Made by a program: the position numbers and the translations under genes
Assembly (NCBI GenBank): GCA_934486875.1
Contig: CAKSPU010000011.1
Coordinates: 1 to 46,743, forward strand
Source: an uncultured Oscillospiraceae bacterium
GTDB taxonomy: Bacteria; Bacillota; Clostridia; Oscillospirales; Ruminococcaceae
Length of the DNA: 46,743 nucleotides
Reading direction: 5' to 3'
Shown here: positions 33,330 through 42,153 of the stretch, one piece after another
Layout of the letters: each line of letters starts with the position of its first letter
Numbering within the stretch: the stretch's first letter is position 1
The notes under the pieces: model-generated
What the model saw: only the letters and a program-made list of their open reading frames with translations
Databases searched by the model: none
What the model was told of the DNA's origin: nothing

Positions 33330-36300
33330 ATGTACTTAAAATCACTTGAGCTTCAGGGCTTCAAGTCGTTTCCCGACAAAATAAAACTTGATTTCGGCAA
33401 GGGCATAACCGCCGTGGTGGGACCCAACGGAAGCGGAAAATCGAACATCGGCGACGCAGTCCGCTGGGTGCTGGGCGAGCAGTCCTCGAAGACCCTCCGA
33501 GGCGCAAAAATGGAGGACGTTATCTTTGCGGGAACAGAGCTCAGAAAGCCAATGGGCTTTGCCTCCGTTACCCTCTGCATCGAAAATGACAAGGGACTTC
33601 TGAACATCGACGCTCCCGAGGTCACAGTCACCCGAAAGCTTTACCGAAGCGGCGAAAGCGAGTATATCATAAACGGCGCACAGGTTCGTCTCAAAGACAT
33701 TTCCGAGCTTTTTATGGATACAGGTCTCGGACGTGACGGCTATTCCATAATCGGTCAGGGACGTGTTGCGGAGATAGTTTCATCAAAATCGGGCGAGCGC
33801 CGCAGCATATTCGAGGAAGCCGCAGGCATATCGAAATTCCGTTTCAGAAAAGCGGAAGCCCAGCGCCGCCTTGCTCAGGCAGAGGATAATATCCTGCGTC
33901 TTACAGATATTATCGCTGAGCTGGAAAGCCGTGTTGAGCCATTAAAGCTCCAGTCGGAAAAGGCTGCCAGGTTCATCGAGCTTTCGGAGGAAAAGAGATC
34001 ACTTGAAATAACCGTATGGGTCCACGACCTTGCAGAGCTCCGTGAAAAGCTGTCCGAGCTGTCCGACAAGCTCCTCATAAACACATCTGAATATTCCGCC
34101 TGCGAAGCGGATATCGACCGTCTCGAAGAGGAATACCGCACCGTTTACAGCGACATCGCAAAGGGAAATATCCGCATCGAGCAGCTGAGAAATGCCATTC
34201 TTGATGCCGAAAAAGCCAACACCACCCTCCATTCCGACATTGCGGTGTATAAAAACGAGATAACCCATTACAATGAAAATATCGAAAATCTGCAAAAGCA
34301 GATGGAAAATGCCAAGCTCACCGACAGCGAAAACAAGCGCCTGACCGAAGAAAAGCTTGCGCAGATAAATAATATCGAACAGGATATTATCCAAACCGAC
34401 AAGGATTATACAGCCGCTGCGGAAAAGCTGAAAGAAGCCGCAGGCAGACAGGACGGCTTTGAAAAGGAATTTTCGGGACACGCCGCCGAGCTCAACAAGC
34501 TCTACATCAGGCAGTCCGAGCTGAAAATAACCGTAAGCTCCTCGGAAAATATGCTCCGTGAAACAAAGGAGCAGCAGCAGTCCGCCGAGGCACAGCTTGC
34601 TGCGATAGAAGAGAGCGGAAAAGATCTTGAAAGCGAAAAAAAGGAAGTCCTTGACGGCTTAAAGCTCCTTGAGGAAAAAAGAGCGGAGCAGGAAAACCGC
34701 ACAAGCGGCATAAACAGGCTTTTTTCCGCAAAATCGCAGAAGCTTGCCGATGCGGAAAGAGAGCTGTCCGACCTGACCCTCAGCACAAGGGAAAAGGAAA
34801 ACAAGATAAAGCTCCTGCAGGACCTTGAAAACAGTATGGAGGGCTTCGGACACGCCGTAAAGCAGGCTCTCAAAGCGGGCAAAAGCGGCAGGATAAGCGG
34901 CATAATCGGCTCCGTGGCACAGATAATCACCGTACCCTCCGAGTACAGCGTTGCCGTTGAAACAGCCCTCGGCGGAGCGCTCCAGAACATCGTCACCGAA
35001 AATGAAGATGCCGCCAAGCGCAGCATACGAATGCTCAAAGATATGAATGCAGGCCGTGCAACATTCCTGCCCCTGACCTCGGTAAAGGGCAATCGCCTCA
35101 GCGAAAACGGACTTGACGGCTGCGTGGGCTTTGTGGCGCTGGGTTCTGACATTGTTACATACGACCCGAGATTTACGGGCATCGTAAATTCACTTCTCGG
35201 CAGAACGGTCATCGCAGAGGACATCGACTGTGCGGGAAGCATCGCAAGAAAGTACAACTACCGATTTAAAATAGTCACCCTTGACGGTCAGGTGGTAAAT
35301 GCAGGCGGTTCATTCACAGGAGGTTCGGCAAACCGTTCCTCAGGCGTGCTCACCCGTAAAAACGAGATAGAGCGGCTCACAAATGAGCTTGATAATGAAA
35401 AAGAGCGCCTTGCCGAGATGCGCACAAAAGCCTCCGCCCTTAAAGCGGAAACAGACAAAATGCGCATCGACCTTGAAGCCGCAAAGGACGGGATACGTGT
35501 TATCGAACAGGACAGGATACGCTTTGAAGCCGAAATGAAGCGTATCGAACAGATTGCGGAGCAGAGCGTCAGCGGAAAAAAGAATGCCGAGGAGCTTATC
35601 GAGCGCCTTAAAAAGCGCTGTGAGCAGACCAAAGCAGCCGCAGAAAATGCCGTCAAAGAGCTTGAAAAAACCGACGCACTCATTGCGGACGGTGAGGATA
35701 AATCGGGCAGAGACGGCGCACTGCTTGAAAAATTAAAGCAGGAGCGTGAGAATATTTCCTCGGAAATGTCCTCACTGAAAATAAAACGAGCCGAGCTTGA
35801 AAAGGACAGGGAATCCGCCAGGGAAAGCCTTGCAGCCCTCGAAGAGCAGAGCCGCAGCATCGGTGACAGCTCCGTAAGATCCGCAATGGCAATAGAGGAG
35901 CAGAAAAAGCTAATTGCCGAAAAGGAAGAGCTTATCCGCACCCGTGAAGCAGAGCTGAAAGGTGCAGGAGACAAAACGGCTGAGATAAATTCGGAGATAT
36001 CCGAAACACAACGCAACAACCTGGAGCTTGAAAAGCGTTCAAACGGGATACGCAGCAAAATAAAGGAGCAGAATGCCGACAAGGAGCGCTTCGGAGCGGA
36101 AAAGACCCGCCTCGAGGAGCGTCACAGAGCCGCACAGTCCTCCTATGACAAAATAATCTCGGATATGGCGGAGCAGTACGAGCTGTACCCCTCCGAAGCG
36201 GAAAGCCTCGCCATAAAGGACGCAGACAACACCGAGATAAATCTCCGTCTCGGAACGGTAAAGCAGAAGATAAGAGCCCTCGGAAACGTAAATCTCTCGG

Positions 36301-36893
36301 CTATCGAGGAATACAAGGAGGTCTCCGAGCGATATACATTTATGTCCGAACAGCTCTCCGACGTAACAGGCTCAAAAAAGGAGCTTGAAAAGCTCATAGA
36401 TGAGCTCACCGAAACGATGAAGCAGAAATTCAGCGAAAGTTTTGAATTTATAAACCGAAACTTCAAGCAGATATTCACCGAGCTTTTCGGCGGCGGAAAG
36501 GCGGAGCTCACACTCACCGACCCCGACGATGTGCTTGAATCGGGCATCGAAATAAATGTTGCGCCCCCGGGCAAGGTAATAAAGAGCCTGTCGCTCCTTT
36601 CGGGCGGCGAGCAGGCATTCGTGGCGATAGCCATATATTTCGCCATACTCCGCCTGCGCCCCGCACCGTTCTGCATACTCGACGAGATCGAAGCGGCTCT
36701 TGACGATATGAACGTTACAAGATACGCCCAATATCTCCACAACTTCACCGACACCACCCAGTTCATCACCGTCACTCACCGTAGGGGCACAATGGAGGAA
36801 GCGGACGTAATGTACGGCGTAACGATGCAGGAAAAGGGAATTTCCCGACTTCTGAAAATGGAGCAGCCCCCTGCGGAAGATATGACCGACTGA
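33330..36893 (+). CDS. smc: Chromosome segregation SMC protein
   Basis: 1187 residues, the usual length. It forms the condensin ring with ScpA and ScpB, which are not in the window. Seen: YLKSLELQGFKSFPDKIKL, Walker A VGPNGSGKSNIGDAVRWVLG and a Q-loop RDGYSIIGQGRVAEIV. Then follow a long coiled coil, a hinge at about 515-680 (RISGIIGSVAQIITV and AGGSFTGGS), a second coiled coil, the ABC signature SLLSGGEQAFVAIAI and Walker B FCILDEIEAALDDMNV. The start follows ACGAGGAAA. Confidence 0.97.
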   Translation: MYLKSLELQGFKSFPDKIKLDFGKGITAVVGPNGSGKSNIGDAVRWVLGEQSSKTLRGAKMEDVIFAGTELRKPMGFASVTLCIENDKGLLNIDAPEVTVTRKLYRSGESEYIINGAQVRLKDISELFMDTGLGRDGYSIIGQGRVAEIVSSKSGERRSIFEEAAGISKFRFRKAEAQRRLAQAEDNILRLTDIIAELESRVEPLKLQSEKAARFIELSEEKRSLEITVWVHDLAELREKLSELSDKLLINTSEYSACEADIDRLEEEYRTVYSDIAKGNIRIEQLRNAILDAEKANTTLHSDIAVYKNEITHYNENIENLQKQMENAKLTDSENKRLTEEKLAQINNIEQDIIQTDKDYTAAAEKLKEAAGRQDGFEKEFSGHAAELNKLYIRQSELKITVSSSENMLRETKEQQQSAEAQLAAIEESGKDLESEKKEVLDGLKLLEEKRAEQENRTSGINRLFSAKSQKLADAERELSDLTLSTREKENKIKLLQDLENSMEGFGHAVKQALKAGKSGRISGIIGSVAQIITVPSEYSVAVETALGGALQNIVTENEDAAKRSIRMLKDMNAGRATFLPLTSVKGNRLSENGLDGCVGFVALGSDIVTYDPRFTGIVNSLLGRTVIAEDIDCAGSIARKYNYRFKIVTLDGQVVNAGGSFTGGSANRSSGVLTRKNEIERLTNELDNEKERLAEMRTKASALKAETDKMRIDLEAAKDGIRVIEQDRIRFEAEMKRIEQIAEQSVSGKKNAEELIERLKKRCEQTKAAAENAVKELEKTDALIADGEDKSGRDGALLEKLKQERENISSEMSSLKIKRAELEKDRESARESLAALEEQSRSIGDSSVRSAMAIEEQKKLIAEKEELIRTREAELKGAGDKTAEINSEISETQRNNLELEKRSNGIRSKIKEQNADKERFGAEKTRLEERHRAAQSSYDKIISDMAEQYELYPSEAESLAIKDADNTEINLRLGTVKQKIRALGNVNLSAIEEYKEVSERYTFMSEQLSDVTGSKKELEKLIDELTETMKQKFSESFEFINRNFKQIFTELFGGGKAELTLTDPDDVLESGIEINVAPPGKVIKSLSLLSGGEQAFVAIAIYFAILRLRPAPFCILDEIEAALDDMNVTRYAQYLHNFTDTTQFITVTHRRGTMEEADVMYGVTMQEKGISRLLKMEQPPAEDMTD

Positions 36894-36912
36894 AACCTAA
36901 GGAGGAAACGCT

Positions 36913-38241
36913 ATGGGATTTTTTGAAAAAATTGCCGAAGGCATCAGAAAAACAAGGGATTCGATGATGGGAAAGGTAAATTCCCTCCTTAATTCCTTTA
37001 CCAAAATAGACGAAGATTTTTTTGAAGAGCTTGAAGAGACCCTTATAATGTGCGACATCGGCGTGCAGACCTCTGTGGATATCTGCACTGAGCTGAGAAA
37101 AGCCGTTAAGGAAAAGGGCATAAAGGACCCCGCCGAAATAAAGAACGAGCTCAAAAGGATAATTGCCGAAATGCTGGGTGAGGACAGGAAGATAGACTAT
37201 TCCACCAAGCCCACGGTAATTCTCGTGATCGGCGTAAACGGCGCAGGCAAGACCACCACCATCGGAAAGCTTGCCGCAAGGCTCACCTCCGAGGGCAAAA
37301 AGGTAATAGTCGCCGCAGCGGATACCTTCCGTGCCGCCGCCATAGACCAGCTTCAGGTATGGGTGGACAGAGCGGGTGCGGAGATAGTGAAGCATTCCGA
37401 GGGCTCCGACCCCGCCTCCGTGGTATTTGATGCCATCAGCGCCGCAAAGGCAAGAGGTGCGGACGTAGTTATCTGCGACACCGCAGGCAGACTTCACAAC
37501 AAGAAAAACCTTATGGACGAGCTGAAAAAGATAACCCGTATCTGCCGCCAGCAGGCAGAGGGCTGCTCACTCGAGACCCTCCTCGTCCTTGATGCCACCA
37601 CAGGACAGAACGCCGTAAATCAGGCAAAGCTTTTCTCCGAGACCGCCGACATCACAGGCATAGTCCTCACAAAGCTTGACGGCACCGCAAAGGGCGGCAT
37701 AATCATAACCATACACCGTGAGCTCGGCATACCCGTAAAGCTTGTGGGCGTAGGCGAAAAGATAGATGACCTTATGGACTTCTCCGCCCACGATTATGCG
37801 GAAGCCCTGTTCATATCCGATACCGAATTCAGCGGCAATTACGAGAGACTTACAGGAGACGGCGGATCCTCCGAAGAAACCGCCGAAGCATCTCCCGAAG
37901 AAGCTCACGATGAACCCGAAACAGATGAAAATACATCGGAAGATGCATCTGATATCGTTGAAACCGCCGTTGCCGAACCCGAGGAAACAGCCGAAGAACC
38001 CGAAAAAATTTCCGGAGAGATCACGGATAATGAACCTGCTCCCCAGCCCGTGACCTATGATGAAGCAGTCACCGAAAGCGAGGAAGAAGCAGCCGATGAA
38101 GATACTGCCAAACCCGAAGAGCAGCCCGAAGAAGCACCCGCCGAAAAGAAGAGCCTTAAGGACGGCAAATTTGGCTTCCTGTTCAAGGAGATCACCTTCG
38201 GCAAGAAGAAAAAAGATGAAAACAAGGGGGATACGGAATAA
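36913..38241 (+). CDS. ftsY: Signal recognition particle receptor FtsY with C-terminal acidic extension
   Basis: 442 residues. The N domain begins at once ([16 protein letters not shown]), followed by the GTPase domain: [16 protein letters not shown] (about 107-122), [41 protein letters not shown] and [20 protein letters not shown] near 300. The canonical protein ends there. About 125 more residues rich in Glu/Asp/Pro/Thr/Ala follow, and then [20 protein letters not shown] with a Lys run at the end. In E. coli the acidic region (A domain) is N-terminal; here it is at the other end. The start has a perfect AAGGAGG. The stop overlaps rdgB by one base. Confidence 0.95.
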   Translation: MGFFEKIAEGIRKTRDSMMGKVNSLLNSFTKIDEDFFEELEETLIMCDIGVQTSVDICTELRKAVKEKGIKDPAEIKNELKRIIAEMLGEDRKIDYSTKPTVILVIGVNGAGKTTTIGKLAARLTSEGKKVIVAAADTFRAAAIDQLQVWVDRAGAEIVKHSEGSDPASVVFDAISAAKARGADVVICDTAGRLHNKKNLMDELKKITRICRQQAEGCSLETLLVLDATTGQNAVNQAKLFSETADITGIVLTKLDGTAKGGIIITIHRELGIPVKLVGVGEKIDDLMDFSAHDYAEALFISDTEFSGNYERLTGDGGSSEETAEASPEEAHDEPETDENTSEDASDIVETAVAEPEETAEEPEKISGEITDNEPAPQPVTYDEAVTESEEEAADEDTAKPEEQPEEAPAEKKSLKDGKFGFLFKEITFGKKKKDENKGDTE

Positions 38242-38813
38242 TGAAGCTTATACTTGCGTCCAACAATAAAAACAAGCTCAGGGAATTTAGAGAGATCCTG
38301 GAGCCCCACGGCTTTGAGGTAGTCTCCCAGAGCGAAGCGGGAGCAGACATCGAGGTGGAGGAAACAGGAACCACCTTTGAGGAGAATGCATATCTCAAAG
38401 CCAAGGCAATTTACGATATGTTCCGCCTCCCCGTGATCGCCGATGACAGCGGACTTGAAGTCGATGCCTTAAACGGCGCACCCGGAATATATTCCGCAAG
38501 ATATGCGGAGGAGGGCAAGCGCTGCGCAAGAGTTCTTTCCGAGCTTGAAGGCGTGCCCGATGAAAAGCGCACCGCCCGCTTCAAATGCTGTATCTGCTAC
38601 ATTGACGAAAGCGGCGAAAAGCACGTTGTAACAGGTGTCTGCGAGGGAAAGATAGGCTATGAAAAGCTTGGCACCAACGGCTTCGGCTATGACCCCATAT
38701 TTATGTACGGCGATAAGAGCTTTGCCGAAATATCCGCCGAGGAAAAGAACAGGGTCAGCCACAGAAGCGACGCACTGAGAAAATTTGAAGAAGTTATAAA
38801 AGGAGTAAAATAA
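38241..38813 (+). CDS. rdgB: XTP/dITP pyrophosphatase (RdgB/HAM1)
   Basis: 190 residues. It removes ITP, dITP and XTP from the nucleotide pool. Seen: KLILASNNKNKLREFREIL, TTFEENAYLKAKAI, VIADDSGLEVDALNGAPGIY SARYA and GTNGFGYDPIFMYGDKSFAE with SHRSDAL. It starts within the ftsY stop (TAATG). Confidence 0.96.
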   Translation: MKLILASNNKNKLREFREILEPHGFEVVSQSEAGADIEVEETGTTFEENAYLKAKAIYDMFRLPVIADDSGLEVDALNGAPGIYSARYAEEGKRCARVLSELEGVPDEKRTARFKCCICYIDESGEKHVVTGVCEGKIGYEKLGTNGFGYDPIFMYGDKSFAEISAEEKNRVSHRSDALRKFEEVIKGVK

Positions 38814-38815
38814 TT

Positions 38816-39124
38816 ATGCTTACAAGCAAACAGAGAGCTTATTTAAGAGGCATCGCCGCAAAAGAGGACACCATTTTGCAGGTAGGCAAGGGCGGCATCG
38901 GTGAAAATCTCATCACACAGGTAAATGACGCACTGAAAGCACGGGAGATAGTAAAGCTCAAAGTCCTTGAGACCGCAATGCTCTCCGCACAGGAAGCGGC
39001 AGCACAGCTTGCGGAAGCCACCAAGTCCGACGTTGTACAGACTATCGGAAACAAGCTGGTGCTTTTCAAGAGAAATCCCCAGGAGCCTAAAATAGAGCTG
39101 CCCAAGGCAGAAAAGAAGAAGTGA
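38816..39124 (+). CDS. yhbY: YhbY-family RNA-binding (CRM domain) protein
   Basis: 102 residues. The CRM domain covers almost all: LTSKQRAYLRGIAAKEDTIL, QVGKGGIGENLITQVNDAL, AREIVKLKVLE and IGNKLVLFKRN. Associated with pre-50S ribosomes in relatives. The site AGGAGT precedes it; the stop overlaps nadD. Confidence 0.95.
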   Translation: MLTSKQRAYLRGIAAKEDTILQVGKGGIGENLITQVNDALKAREIVKLKVLETAMLSAQEAAAQLAEATKSDVVQTIGNKLVLFKRNPQEPKIELPKAEKKK

Positions 39125-39741
39125 TAACAGCACTTTTCGGCGGCAGCTTCGACCCTGTTCATTTGGGGCATATAAACGCAGTCCGTTCGCTTCTTGAAAG
39201 CGAGATATCCCCCGACAGGGTGATAATAATGCCCGCATTTGTAAATCCGTTCAAAGCGGGCATAAACGCAGAAAACCGAGCCGACTGCGGGCAGCGCCTG
39301 GAAATGTGCAGGCTTGCCTTTGAAAAGCTCCCCCGATGTGAGGTCTCCGACTATGAGATAAAAAAGGGCAGTATAAGCTATACCTCCGACACTCTCAGAT
39401 ATCTGAAAAGCACCTATCCCGATGATGAGCTTGTCCTCACCGTAGGCAGCGATTCCCTTGCCACACTCCCTGCCTGGAACAAAGCGGACTACATCATAAA
39501 GACCGCCCGCATAGGGGCAGTGTCCCGTTCGGAAGAGGAATCTCTGAAAATAGAAAGCTACTCGGAAGCCGTAAAAGCAATGGGAGGACGGGTAACCATA
39601 ATAAAAACCCGCCCGTTCGACATTTCTTCAACGGAAATTCGTGAAAAAATTGTTAATAATCAGGATATATCTTGCTATGTTGACGAAAATGTAGTACAAT
39701 ATATTGTGTCTGAGTCTATATACAAATCAGGTGATAAATAA
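39121..39741 (+). CDS. nadD: Nicotinate-nucleotide adenylyltransferase NadD
   Basis: 206 residues. It makes NaAD in NAD synthesis. GTG start overlapping the yhbY stop (GTGA). Seen: TALFGGSFDPVHLGHINAV (nucleotidyltransferase HxGH), MPAFVNPFK, DELVLTVGSDSLATLPAWN and the ISSTEIREKI motif near the end. Co-occurs with yqeK in Firmicutes, as here. Confidence 0.96.
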   Translation: MITALFGGSFDPVHLGHINAVRSLLESEISPDRVIIMPAFVNPFKAGINAENRADCGQRLEMCRLAFEKLPRCEVSDYEIKKGSISYTSDTLRYLKSTYPDDELVLTVGSDSLATLPAWNKADYIIKTARIGAVSRSEEESLKIESYSEAVKAMGGRVTIIKTRPFDISSTEIREKIVNNQDISCYVDENVVQYIVSESIYKSGDK

Positions 39742-40320
39742 ATGGCAGCAGATGTAAATATCGAAGAGATAAAGGATATCCTGAAAATACGGCTATCAAA
39801 GAAAAGATATACCCACAGCCTTAATGTGTCAGATGCCGCAGTAAGGCTTGCGGAAAGATATGGCGGTGACAGGGAAAAATGCCGCCTTGCAGGGCTTGTC
39901 CACGACATCTGCAAGGAGATACCAAGCGAGGAACAGCTCGTTATGGGCAAAAAGAGCATTATCCCCCTCAGCAGCGTCGAAGAAAAGATCCCTGCCCTCT
40001 TCCACGCCGCAGCAGGAGCGTGGTACACCGAGCACATTCTCCACATTTCCGATGAAGACGTGCTTATGGCAGTGAGATATCACACCGCCGCAAGAGCGGG
40101 AATGAGCCGAACGGAGGAGATAATATATCTTGCCGACCTCATTTCCGAGGATCGCTCCTACAAGGACGTAGCCCGAATGAGAAAGCTTGCCTTTGAGGAT
40201 ATTGACAAAGCAATGCTTGAAGCCCTGCGCTTTTCAATAAGCGATGTTCTTGCAAAGAGCTCCCTTATCCCCGAAAGCACCACACAGGCATACAATGCAT
40301 ATGCCGAAAAATCAAGATAA
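39742..40320 (+). CDS. yqeK: HD-domain hydrolase YqeK (Ap4A hydrolase type)
   Basis: 192 residues. HD motif CRLAGLVHDICKEI with the metal His-Asp pair, an upstream His in KRYTHSLNVSDAAVRLA and downstream FHAAAGAWYTEHIL and AVRYHTAARAGM. YqeK proteins are symmetrical Ap4A hydrolases in tested relatives. ATG directly follows the nadD stop, so translation is coupled. Confidence 0.94.
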   Translation: MAADVNIEEIKDILKIRLSKKRYTHSLNVSDAAVRLAERYGGDREKCRLAGLVHDICKEIPSEEQLVMGKKSIIPLSSVEEKIPALFHAAAGAWYTEHILHISDEDVLMAVRYHTAARAGMSRTEEIIYLADLISEDRSYKDVARMRKLAFEDIDKAMLEALRFSISDVLAKSSLIPESTTQAYNAYAEKSR

Positions 40321-40335
40321 GAAAGGCGGTTTTTT

Positions 40336-40701
40336 ATGACCGATAACCTTACACAGCAGCAGAAGCTTGAAATAATCGTCAAGGCTCTCGACAGCAAAAA
40401 AGCCGAGGACATAAAGGTGATAAAGGTAGGCGACCTCACCGTTATCGCCGATTATTTCGTAATAGCCGACGGAACCTCTTCCACACAGACAAAGGCTCTC
40501 GCCGACGAAGCGGAGTACAAAATGCAGGAAAGCGGCGTTGTTCCCAACAGGGTACAGGGCAACAACGGCTCCAACTGGGTGATAATCGACTACGGCGATA
40601 TTGTCGTACACGTTTTCAGCAAGGAACAGAGAGATTTCTACAACCTTGAACGTCTCTGGAGAGACGGCGAGGACATTGATATATCTGAATGGGTAAAATA
40701 A
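40336..40701 (+). CDS. rsfS: Ribosomal silencing factor RsfS
   Basis: 121 residues. It binds L14 and blocks subunit joining in poor nutrition. Seen: IKVIKVGDLTVIADYFVIAD, GTSSTQTKALADEAEYKM, NWVIIDYGDIVVHVF and FYNLERLWRDG. AAGAAAGGCGG precedes it. It is the last gene of the conserved yhbY-nadD-yqeK-rsfS run. Confidence 0.96.
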   Translation: MTDNLTQQQKLEIIVKALDSKKAEDIKVIKVGDLTVIADYFVIADGTSSTQTKALADEAEYKMQESGVVPNRVQGNNGSNWVIIDYGDIVVHVFSKEQRDFYNLERLWRDGEDIDISEWVK

Positions 40702-40738
40702 AAAACTGACATAAACCGGCAAAAAGGGGGCGTTTGAA

Positions 40739-41260
40739 ATGGAAAACAACAACTATTCCGCTCTTTATTCCGATAAAGAGCCCGAAGCGGCAGACCTTCA
40801 CGCAGATGCATATGATGACTACCTTGAACGTGAGCTTATCCGAAAGGGAAAGCTCAAAGCAAAGATACTCGGCATACTGATGCTTGCAGGCACAGGCATA
40901 AACTTCCTGAGAACTTTCCCCGACCTTGAAAAAGGCATTGCCTACTGGCTGGGCGAGATCCTCGTCATAGTCCTCTGCGCCGCAGTGATCGTGATGTATA
41001 TGAAGGGCAAAAACTACGCAAGAATAATAATCGGCGTGTTTTACTGCATATCACTTGCGCTCTCCGTTGTAACCACCGTTGCCGCAGCAGCCGCAATGTC
41101 AGAGCTTGGAAGCACAGCGGTCATCATAGGCTTGACGGCCACTCTTTTTGCCGCAGCATTCATCGGCGTATTCATATGGTTTACACTAATTGACAAAAGC
41201 GTGAAAGCATACTGTTTATCTACAAGATCAGAAAGGGGTACTGACAATGGACGAACTTAA
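40739..41260 (+). CDS. Four-helix membrane protein (first of a related pair)
   Basis: 173 residues, not in a named family I recognise. An acidic N-terminus (about 1-30) and a basic segment ERELIRKGKLKAKILG are followed by four membrane helices (about 43-60, 70-87, 93-117 and 125-148). It ends FTLIDKSVKAYCLSTRSERG. The gene overlaps the next by 14 bases. The pattern of basic segment, four helices and short polar tail is shared with the following gene. Confidence 0.75.
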   Translation: MENNNYSALYSDKEPEAADLHADAYDDYLERELIRKGKLKAKILGILMLAGTGINFLRTFPDLEKGIAYWLGEILVIVLCAAVIVMYMKGKNYARIIIGVFYCISLALSVVTTVAAAAAMSELGSTAVIIGLTATLFAAAFIGVFIWFTLIDKSVKAYCLSTRSERGTDNGRT

Positions 41261-42098
41261 AATGGAAGGGCTCGAACTGCCCGAAACAGGCGAAAGCTAC
41301 GATAATATTCCCGATGCATCGGAGGGACTTGATGACACCAAGGCAGAGCGCCCGTCAATGGGCAGCCTTGATGACCTTTCGGACATCGAAATGCCCGTTT
41401 TCAGCGAAATGGACGGCACAGCCCCCACATCACCCGCTGAAAGCAGCACTCCCGCAGCTCCCGAAAAGCCCTCTGAACCGAAGCCGATGTTTGAGGATAT
41501 GGCAGCTCCCGCAAAGCCACGGAGCAGCGCTCAGGGCACATCCCGAAGCACATCTCAGAGCTCTTATACATATCAGAGCAACGGCAGCACCTCTCAGGGT
41601 ACATACCGGAGCGCCTACAGCTCATCAGCTCAAAAAAAGTCCTCGATAGACGATGTATACGCCGCAAGAATGGCTGTTGACCCTGAAAAATACGAAAGAG
41701 GCAAAAGAAAAACAAGGATACTCGGAGGTATCGGAATCGGCGTTTACGGCTTCAATACCTTTATATATCTTCTCTCGATATTCGGAGGAATATCCATTTC
41801 GGGTCTCCTCGACCTCGCCCTTTCCGCCGTACTCCTCTATCTGTTCATCAGATTTTTCAGGGGAAGCGACGGTGCGAAAAACACTATCGCCACCATCGTG
41901 GGAATAGATATAGTTTTCAGCATACTGGGGCTTATTCAGGCGGGCATCGCAACAATTGCCCTCAGCGGACTTGGTCTCGGTGCGATCGGCGGTATCGCAA
42001 TGATACTCGGCGTTATAACCCTTCTTATAAGGGGCGTAATGCTCTATTTCCTTGTCCTTGACGATGATATCACCGAATACAGCAAGAACAAGAAGTAA
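41247..42098 (+). CDS. Four-helix membrane protein with long disordered N-terminal domain (second of the pair)
   Basis: 283 residues. Residues 1-135 are acidic, then Pro/Ser/Ala/Gln-rich low complexity (STSQSSYTYQ and similar). Residues about 140-165 hold SIDDVYAARMAVDPEKYER and a basic run GKRKTRILGG. Four membrane helices follow (about 165-185, 188-206, 212-238, 245-272), and the tail is DDDITEYSKNKK. GAAAGGGGT lies 7 bases before the start, inside the first gene. Function unknown; the pair is probably one functional unit in the membrane. Confidence 0.75.
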   Translation: MDELKMEGLELPETGESYDNIPDASEGLDDTKAERPSMGSLDDLSDIEMPVFSEMDGTAPTSPAESSTPAAPEKPSEPKPMFEDMAAPAKPRSSAQGTSRSTSQSSYTYQSNGSTSQGTYRSAYSSSAQKKSSIDDVYAARMAVDPEKYERGKRKTRILGGIGIGVYGFNTFIYLLSIFGGISISGLLDLALSAVLLYLFIRFFRGSDGAKNTIATIVGIDIVFSILGLIQAGIATIALSGLGLGAIGGIAMILGVITLLIRGVMLYFLVLDDDITEYSKNKK

Positions 42099-42153
42099 TT
42101 TTCGATATCAAATATATATGATATAAATTATAATTTATAAAGGAATGATAATT

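Noticed and set aside
42099..42153. T-box riboswitch for leuS
   Set aside because: The gap is only 55 bases and holds no terminator or T-box sequence.
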